Part shown: positions 4,264 to 9,056 of the stretch, piece by piece
Layout: every line of letters starts with the position of its first letter
Position numbering within the stretch: the stretch's first letter is position 1
Origin: JALZHR01 sp036389695
Lineage (GTDB): Bacteria; Acidobacteriota; Blastocatellia; Pyrinomonadales; Pyrinomonadaceae
Direction: 5' to 3'
DNA length: 9,056 nucleotides
NCBI GenBank assembly: GCA_036389695.1
Contig: DASVWG010000318.1
Coordinates: 1 to 9,056, forward strand
Position numbers and translations under genes: made by a program
The notes under the pieces: model-generated
Database searches by the model: none
What the model was told of the DNA's origin: nothing
What the model saw: the letters and a program-made list of their open reading frames with translations, nothing else

Positions 4264-7071
4264 TTAGACGCCGATGCCGTGGCATTTTTTGAATTTTTTG
4301 CCGCTGCCGCAGTAGCACGGGTCGTTGGGTTTGACTTTGGGCTGCTCGCGTTGGAAAGGCGTGTTGCGTTTGGCTTCTTCGCCTGCCGCCGCGACGCCTT
4401 CGTATGCGCCGGTGAATGCCATTGCCGCCGCTTGTTTGCGGGCGCGCTGGCGTTCGAGGCGTTCGAGACGCTCGATTTCTTCCTGCTCGTCTTTGACGAC
4501 GATTTCCAGATTGAAAAGCGCGCGCGTCGTGTGGGTGTCGATGCGGTCGAGCATTTCCTGGAACATATCGAAGGATTGTTTTTTGTATTCGACGAGCGGG
4601 TCTTTCTGCCCGTAGCCGACAAGTCCGATGCCCTGTTTGAGGTGGTCGATGGAGAGCAGGTGGTCTTTCCACTGCGAGTCGATGATGTTGAGCATAATGT
4701 AGCGCTCATAGGCTCGTAAGCTCTCGACGCCCGCGAGCTTTTCTTTTTCCTCGTAGTTGGCGATGGCTTTCTGCCAGACGGCGTCTTCGATTTGCTGCGG
4801 GTTCATAAAGTGGAAGTCGACGCCCGCATCGACCGCCGGGTCGACGGCGTAGATGCTTTCGATTTCCGCCGCGTAGGTGTCGATGTCCCAAAGGTCGTGC
4901 GAAACCTGCGGGTTGAGAAAGCCGACCGTCAAATCGTGCAGCAGGTCGCGCGCGACGCCCGTTTCGCCCAAAAGATAATCGCGATGTTCGGGCTCGAACA
5001 TCAACTGGCGACGCAAGCCGTAAATCGTTTCGCGCTGTTTGTTCATCACGTCGTCGTATTTGAGAACGTGTTTGCGCGTTTCAAAGTTGCGGGCTTCGAC
5101 CGCTTTCTGCGCTCTTTCAATCTGTTTCGAGACGGTTTTCGATTCGATGGCGACGCCTTTTTCCATGCCGAGCCATTCCATCATCGAGCGCACCTTGTCG
5201 CCCGCGAAGATGCGCATCAAATCGTCTTCGAGCGAGAGCACAAAGCGCGACGAGCCGGGGTCGCCCTGACGTCCGGCGCGACCGCGAAGCTGGTTGTCGA
5301 TGCGTCTGGATTCGTGACGTTCCGTGCCGAGAATGTGCAAGCCGCCTGCGGCGACGACTTCGCGGTGTTCTTCGGCGACGACGAGCTTGGCTTTTTCGAC
5401 TTGTTCCTCGAATTGTTCGGGCGTGGCTTCGTCGGGGTTGATTTCCATCCGCTTCAGATATTCACGCGCTAAGAATTCGGGGTTGCCGCCCAGAAGAATG
5501 TCGGTTCCGCGTCCAGCCATGTTGGTCGCAATCGTGACGGCGCCTTTGCGCCCCGCCTGCGCGACGATTTCGGCTTCGCGCTCGTGGTATTTCGCGTTCA
5601 GAACGTTGTGCTTGATGCCCATTTTGGCGAGCATTCCGGCAACTCTCTCCGAGTTTTCGACCGAAACCGTGCCGACCAGAACCGGCTGACCTTTTTCGTG
5701 TTTCTCTTTGATTTCCTCGACGACGGCGTCCCATTTTTCGGGCAGCGTGCGATAAATCATATCCGAATGGTCGGTGCGAATCATCGAGCGATTGGTCGGG
5801 ATGACGATAACGTCGAGGTTGTAAACCGTGCCGAATTCTTCCGCTTCGGTTTCCGCCGTGCCGGTCATACCGGCGAGCTTTTCATACATGCGGAAATAAT
5901 TCTGCAGGGTAATCGTCGCCAGAGTCTGATTTTCGCGCTCGATATTGACGCCTTCTTTGGCTTCGACCGCCTGGTGCAAGCCGTCGCTCCAACGTCTGCC
6001 CTGCATCAGGCGTCCGGTAAAATCGTCAACGATGATGACTTCGCCTTCCTGCACGACGTAATGATGGTCGAGCCTGTAGAGCGTGTGCGCTTTGAGCGCC
6101 TGCTCGACGCAGTGCAGCAAATCCATATTCGCCGGGTCGTAGAGATTGGCAACGCCGAGCAGCTGTTCCGCTTTGGTGACGCCCTGCTCGGTCAAAACCG
6201 CCGAGTGATTTTTTTCGTCTACGAGATAATCGCCCGTCGTGACTTTCGTTTCCTCGTCCTTGTGACCTTTGACGAGCTTCGGAATGATTTCGTTGGCGAC
6301 GTAATATTTATCGGTCGCTTCGTCGCTGGCGCCGGAAATGATGAGCGGCGTTCTGGCTTCGTCGATAAGAATCGAGTCGACTTCGTCGATAATCGCGAAA
6401 TAATGGTCGCGCTGGACGAGCGAATCGACGTCGAATTTCATATTGTCGCGCAGGTAGTCGAAGCCGAATTCGTTGTTCGTGCCGTATGTGATGTCGCAGG
6501 CGTAAGCTTCTTTGCGCTGGTAATCGTCCATATCATTCTGGATACAGCCGACCGTCAAGCCCAGAAACGTATGGATTCTGCCCATCCATTCGGCGTCGCG
6601 CGAAGCGAGATAATCGTTGACCGTGACGACGTGCACGCCGCGTCCGGTCAGAGCGTTTAAATACGACGGCAAGGTCGCGACGAGCGTTTTACCTTCGCCC
6701 GTTCTCATTTCCGCGATTCTGCCCTGATGCAGAGCGACGCCGCCGATAAGCTGTACGTCGAAATGGCGCATTCCGGTCACGCGGCGCGAGGCTTCGCGCA
6801 CCAGAGCGAAGGCTTCGGGCAGAATTTCGTGCAGGATTTCCTGCTCGCGCTTGCGGCGTTCTTTCTCGTCCGTGATTCCGGCAATCTCGTTTTGAATTTC
6901 TTCTTTAAACTGCGCCGTTTTGGCTTTTAATTCCTCATCGGAAAGTTTTTCAAGCGTCGGCTCAAGCGCGTTTATCTGTTCGATGGTCGGACGGACTTTT
7001 TTCAGAAACACATCGCTGCTGCTGCCGAGAATTTTTTTAAAAAATTTATCTACAAAACTGTTTACAGGCAT
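4264..7071 (-). CDS. secA: Preprotein translocase ATPase SecA
   Basis: SecA is the motor ATPase that pushes unfolded preproteins through SecYEG across the inner membrane. The 935-residue protein has every expected part. Walker A is MRTGEGKT (122-129) and Walker B DEVD (229-232). The preprotein-crosslinking region lies roughly at 235-385. The second nucleotide-binding domain has NMAGRGTD (517-524) and QLRGRAGRQGD (594-604). The scaffold and wing helices follow, with the two-helix-finger sequence around 790-845 (DSQWKDHL, GYGQKDP). A charged linker precedes the SEC-C zinc site, C919-x-C921...C930-H931. It is slightly longer than E. coli SecA, mainly in loops and the linker. GAGGAA at 7075-7080 is the ribosome-binding site and supports this ATG. 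The gene is a single cistron or the end of a minus-strand unit whose previous genes lie 121 bases upstream. Confidence 0.99.
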   Translation of the reverse strand: MPVNSFVDKFFKKILGSSSDVFLKKVRPTIEQINALEPTLEKLSDEELKAKTAQFKEEIQNEIAGITDEKERRKREQEILHEILPEAFALVREASRRVTGMRHFDVQLIGGVALHQGRIAEMRTGEGKTLVATLPSYLNALTGRGVHVVTVNDYLASRDAEWMGRIHTFLGLTVGCIQNDMDDYQRKEAYACDITYGTNNEFGFDYLRDNMKFDVDSLVQRDHYFAIIDEVDSILIDEARTPLIISGASDEATDKYYVANEIIPKLVKGHKDEETKVTTGDYLVDEKNHSAVLTEQGVTKAEQLLGVANLYDPANMDLLHCVEQALKAHTLYRLDHHYVVQEGEVIIVDDFTGRLMQGRRWSDGLHQAVEAKEGVNIERENQTLATITLQNYFRMYEKLAGMTGTAETEAEEFGTVYNLDVIVIPTNRSMIRTDHSDMIYRTLPEKWDAVVEEIKEKHEKGQPVLVGTVSVENSERVAGMLAKMGIKHNVLNAKYHEREAEIVAQAGRKGAVTIATNMAGRGTDILLGGNPEFLAREYLKRMEINPDEATPEQFEEQVEKAKLVVAEEHREVVAAGGLHILGTERHESRRIDNQLRGRAGRQGDPGSSRFVLSLEDDLMRIFAGDKVRSMMEWLGMEKGVAIESKTVSKQIERAQKAVEARNFETRKHVLKYDDVMNKQRETIYGLRRQLMFEPEHRDYLLGETGVARDLLHDLTVGFLNPQVSHDLWDIDTYAAEIESIYAVDPAVDAGVDFHFMNPQQIEDAVWQKAIANYEEKEKLAGVESLRAYERYIMLNIIDSQWKDHLLSIDHLKQGIGLVGYGQKDPLVEYKKQSFDMFQEMLDRIDTHTTRALFNLEIVVKDEQEEIERLERLERQRARKQAAAMAFTGAYEGVAAAGEEAKRNTPFQREQPKVKPNDPCYCGSGKKFKKCHGIGV

Positions 7072-7192
7072 AAATTCCTCATCCTATCGAGCTAGAAAGC
7101 AAACAGCTATTAGCTCATAAAATTGTTAATTATTAAAGCTCAGGCGAGTTGTTTGATGGAAAGATTTCGATTCTGCTCGTTCGACTCGCCGC
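7072..7192 (-). promoter_or_regulatory. secA leader with weak inverted repeat
   Basis: The gap before secA is AT-rich near 7100-7140. Just past the stop of the upstream gene, GGCGAGT (7143-7149) and ACTCGCC (7184-7190) can pair over a long loop, with partial pairing beyond. This could be a weak terminator for the upstream pair, followed by a separate secA promoter. No clear -35/-10 set or SecM-like leader peptide was found. Confidence 0.3.
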
Positions 7193-7831
7193 CTAGTTTG
7201 CGTTTGTGGCGAGAAGCGCGTCGATTGAGCCGCGCGGCAGGCGCGTGACGATGAAAATCTGATTGTTTTCGTGAAAGACTTCCGTATTTTTTAAAATTAC
7301 GGTTTCGTGTTTACCGAGCGATTTGCAAAGCTGGTAACGCAGATTGGCGCAGTAATCGGAAACGGGAAAAGAGACGTTCTTGACCGAAGATTTCGGTTTC
7401 AGAATAATCTTTCCGGAAAACTTATCTCTTTTCAGCTCATAATTAAATTCGTCTATTTCGACCGTTTTGCTGAGCGACGGAAAGATTTGGTCAAAGAATT
7501 CCGCATCGGCTGCCGACAGAGAATACATCGTCGCCGACATTTCGTAGTCGGGCGAATAGTTTATTTTGACCAGTTCCGAAATGAACCGCGCATACTGCCC
7601 GATAAACTGATTATCCTGCGCGTCCGTCTTCGCCTTCAATTCGCCGCAGGATTCATCGGGCTTATTGTCTAAATCGTCTTTGACTTCGGCTTCGATTTGA
7701 ATGTCGAAATTACGCGTCAGAGCCGCCTGCGCCAGAACCTGCGGCGTCGCGCCGCCGACCAGCACCAAGCCGAGATAGACGCTCAAGGTCGTCAGAAAAA
7801 CTATGGAATTGTAATTTTTCCCTTTCGTCAC
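7193..7831 (-). CDS. Hypothetical membrane-anchored or exported protein, 212 residues
   Basis: I do not recognise a family. Residues 9-28 form one strong hydrophobic segment after a short basic start (MTKGKN), followed by AQAALTR: either an uncleaved inner-membrane anchor or a signal peptide cut near residue 36. The remainder is polar and mixed alpha/beta, with three cysteines (C62, C161, C169) that could form a periplasmic disulfide. The start is GTG at 7829-7831, three bases after the stop of the upstream gene, with no obvious Shine-Dalgarno, so translational coupling is likely. The C-terminal part contains a beta-rich stretch (HETVILKNTEVF, QIFIVTRLPR). The tight spacing suggests it works with the upstream envelope-type protein. 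Function unknown. Confidence 0.75.
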   Translation of the reverse strand: MTKGKNYNSIVFLTTLSVYLGLVLVGGATPQVLAQAALTRNFDIQIEAEVKDDLDNKPDESCGELKAKTDAQDNQFIGQYARFISELVKINYSPDYEMSATMYSLSAADAEFFDQIFPSLSKTVEIDEFNYELKRDKFSGKIILKPKSSVKNVSFPVSDYCANLRYQLCKSLGKHETVILKNTEVFHENNQIFIVTRLPRGSIDALLATNAN

Positions 7832-7834
7832 GCT

Positions 7835-9056
7835 TTATTTAGTCGAGTTTATATTCTTGTTGACGGTTTCCGCCACGCCGCTGCTGGGTTTTTGATTTTT
7901 CAGCTTTTCCTGCAATTTTTCCAGTTCCTTCTTTATCATCGGCGCTTTTTCTTCGTTCGGAATCAGGAAATTTATGACGAAATTTTTGCCTTCGACGCCG
8001 AGCTGCGCTTTATCCAGCAAAATCTTTTCGTTTGTGCCGTCCGCCGGTTTATACAGATTTTTTAAAGCGAAATTTAAACCGCTCTGCAAAGTCTTGGCTT
8101 CGTTTTCCGATTTGGTTTCGGCTTTGATAATCGCCTGTAGATTGTCCTGATTCTGCGAAAACACGATGCGCACATTGCGCGCGCCGACATCGTAGAGCGT
8201 CCGCAAAAGCTGCGAATCGCCGAAAGCCAGGATAGCTTCTTTCGCCACCAGAGTCATTTTCGGGTCGCTTTCGGCGGTCGAAAGCATACGCGGCTTGACG
8301 AGCTTTCCGTTTTCGTCGAGTTTGGCGATGACTTCAATCGTAAACGGAGCGTTGATGTCAACCTCGTTTTTCAAAATCGCTTCGCCGTATTTCGCGCCGA
8401 AATCTTCCAGAGGCTTTTTGTTAAAAAGCTTCGATTCTTCCGCGTTCGGATTCGGCGTCGGCTTGGGTTCTTTATTTGCCGTCGTGTTGGCGTTCGGGTT
8501 TTTATCTTTATTCGCGTCAGCCGTCTGCGGATTTACGTCGTTCGGAAGCTTGTTCGGCGAATTGTTTCGCGGCGGGCGGATGCCGGTCGGATATTTCTGC
8601 GTTCGCGGACGCGGAAATTTCGGATTGACGGTCGGATTATTTCCGCCGATGGTAAAAGGCGAATCCGGAATTGTGGTTTGACCCGCGTTCGGATTCGGCG
8701 TCGGCAGAATCGCCGGCTGATTCGGGTCGAGCGTCGAAGGCGACGTACTAAAGCCGTTCGGAATTCCGGGAATGTTCGACATTCCATTTGTCTGGTCAAA
8801 TCCCGGCATCGTCGGGTCAAACTCCGGCGCGGGATTCGACTGACTGAAATAACCGGCGGGATACGTAAATTGATTGCCGACGTCAACCCAGGTCACGTCC
8901 GCTTCTTCGATTTCCGTTTTGTCGTAGTCGCGGCTGGAAAATTCGGTTTCCGTGCCGAGCAGAACGCTGCTCACATAAGCCGCGTCCAGAACCTGACAGA
9001 CTTTGCCGACGTAAGGGCTGTCGCAAGCCTTTGTGCCTAATAAATCGACCTGGCTG
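7835..9056 (-). CDS. Asn/Pro-rich envelope-type protein, 5' end outside the window
   Basis: The frame is open to the right edge, so the true N terminus lies beyond 9056; 406 residues are visible. A GTG at 8972-8974 exists but the coding-like sequence continues upstream of it (SQVDLLGTKACDS, then GKVCQVLDAAYV), so I do not use it as the start. The first visible part has two cysteines 11 residues apart. Residues 74-220 form a long Pro/Asn/Thr-rich linker, typical of proteins that span periplasm or cell wall. Residues 221-395 form a folded domain: FTIEVIAKLDENGKLVKPRML followed by a helix loosely recalls TonB/TolA C-terminal domains, and a charged coiled-coil segment (KKELEKLQEKLKNQ) comes near the end. 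The TonB/TolA likeness is weak inference. It is the upstream member of a two-gene unit. Confidence 0.75.
   Translation of the reverse strand, partial: SQVDLLGTKACDSPYVGKVCQVLDAAYVSSVLLGTETEFSSRDYDKTEIEEADVTWVDVGNQFTYPAGYFSQSNPAPEFDPTMPGFDQTNGMSNIPGIPNGFSTSPSTLDPNQPAILPTPNPNAGQTTIPDSPFTIGGNNPTVNPKFPRPRTQKYPTGIRPPRNNSPNKLPNDVNPQTADANKDKNPNANTTANKEPKPTPNPNAEESKLFNKKPLEDFGAKYGEAILKNEVDINAPFTIEVIAKLDENGKLVKPRMLSTAESDPKMTLVAKEAILAFGDSQLLRTLYDVGARNVRIVFSQNQDNLQAIIKAETKSENEAKTLQSGLNFALKNLYKPADGTNEKILLDKAQLGVEGKNFVINFLIPNEEKAPMIKKELEKLQEKLKNQKPSSGVAETVNKNINSTK

Noticed and set aside
3815..4267. 150-residue plus-strand reading frame across the 21-bp array
   Set aside because: The unit length is a multiple of three, so open frames arise by themselves. 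Variation is not concentrated at third codon positions, there is no ribosome-binding site, and the frame runs through the secA terminator.
5584..6660. Long antisense frame inside secA (358 residues)
   Set aside because: It lies wholly opposite the conserved SecA coding region and is a codon-bias shadow.
8972..8974. GTG as the true start of the Asn/Pro-rich protein
   Set aside because: The frame stays open and coding-like to the window edge, so the gene is treated as 5' incomplete.
8295..9040. Plus-strand frames opposite the Asn/Pro-rich gene
   Set aside because: Arginine- or phenylalanine-rich translations are shadows of the minus-strand linker region.

Overview
The window looks like a chromosomal segment of a Gram-negative, free-living bacterium. 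My best guess is Acidobacteriota (Blastocatellia-like). This rests on overall protein style (SecA sequence, Asn/Pro-rich envelope protein, solo XRE regulators, many intergenic repeats) and is inference; no marker here fixes the taxonomy. Nearly all genes lie on the minus strand; the only plus-strand gene I accept is one orphan.

Layout from left to right. (1) 1-1300: four tandem minus-strand paralogues encoding small solo XRE-type helix-turn-helix proteins. They are AT-rich, closely spaced and probably one transcription unit running from 1300 to 113. The proteins align without gaps over residues 1-82, but the recognition-helix region differs in each. The last gene carries a one-base insertion that shortens its tail, and a fragment of a further copy lies between the third and fourth genes. 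(2) 1301-1648: upstream region of the array with a perfect 14-bp palindrome inside a possible plus-strand promoter, a second palindrome and a gene-remnant-like open stretch. (3) 1649-2089: an unrecognised 146-residue plus-strand gene. (4) 2090-2461: no gene; a 138-bp imperfect inverted-repeat element flanked by copies of a 12-mer, TTTGCCTCAAAA. (5) 2462-3613: an exported serine hydrolase of the class C beta-lactamase/LACTB type. (6) 3614-4263: no convincing gene; short degenerate repeats, then a 21-bp tandem array (about 12 units) and a two-way terminator. (7) 4264-7071: secA, complete, with a SEC-C zinc-binding tail. (8) 7193-9056: two envelope-type proteins of unknown function encoded almost back to back. 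The upstream one runs off the right edge of the window.

The housekeeping anchor is secA, which drives Sec-dependent export. The hydrolase and probably both envelope proteins would be Sec or inner-membrane clients, although nothing shows a specific functional link. The most unusual parts are the diversifying XRE array with its palindromes and the dense set of repeats in the two large intergenic regions. I found no defence locus, CRISPR array, tRNA or rRNA.
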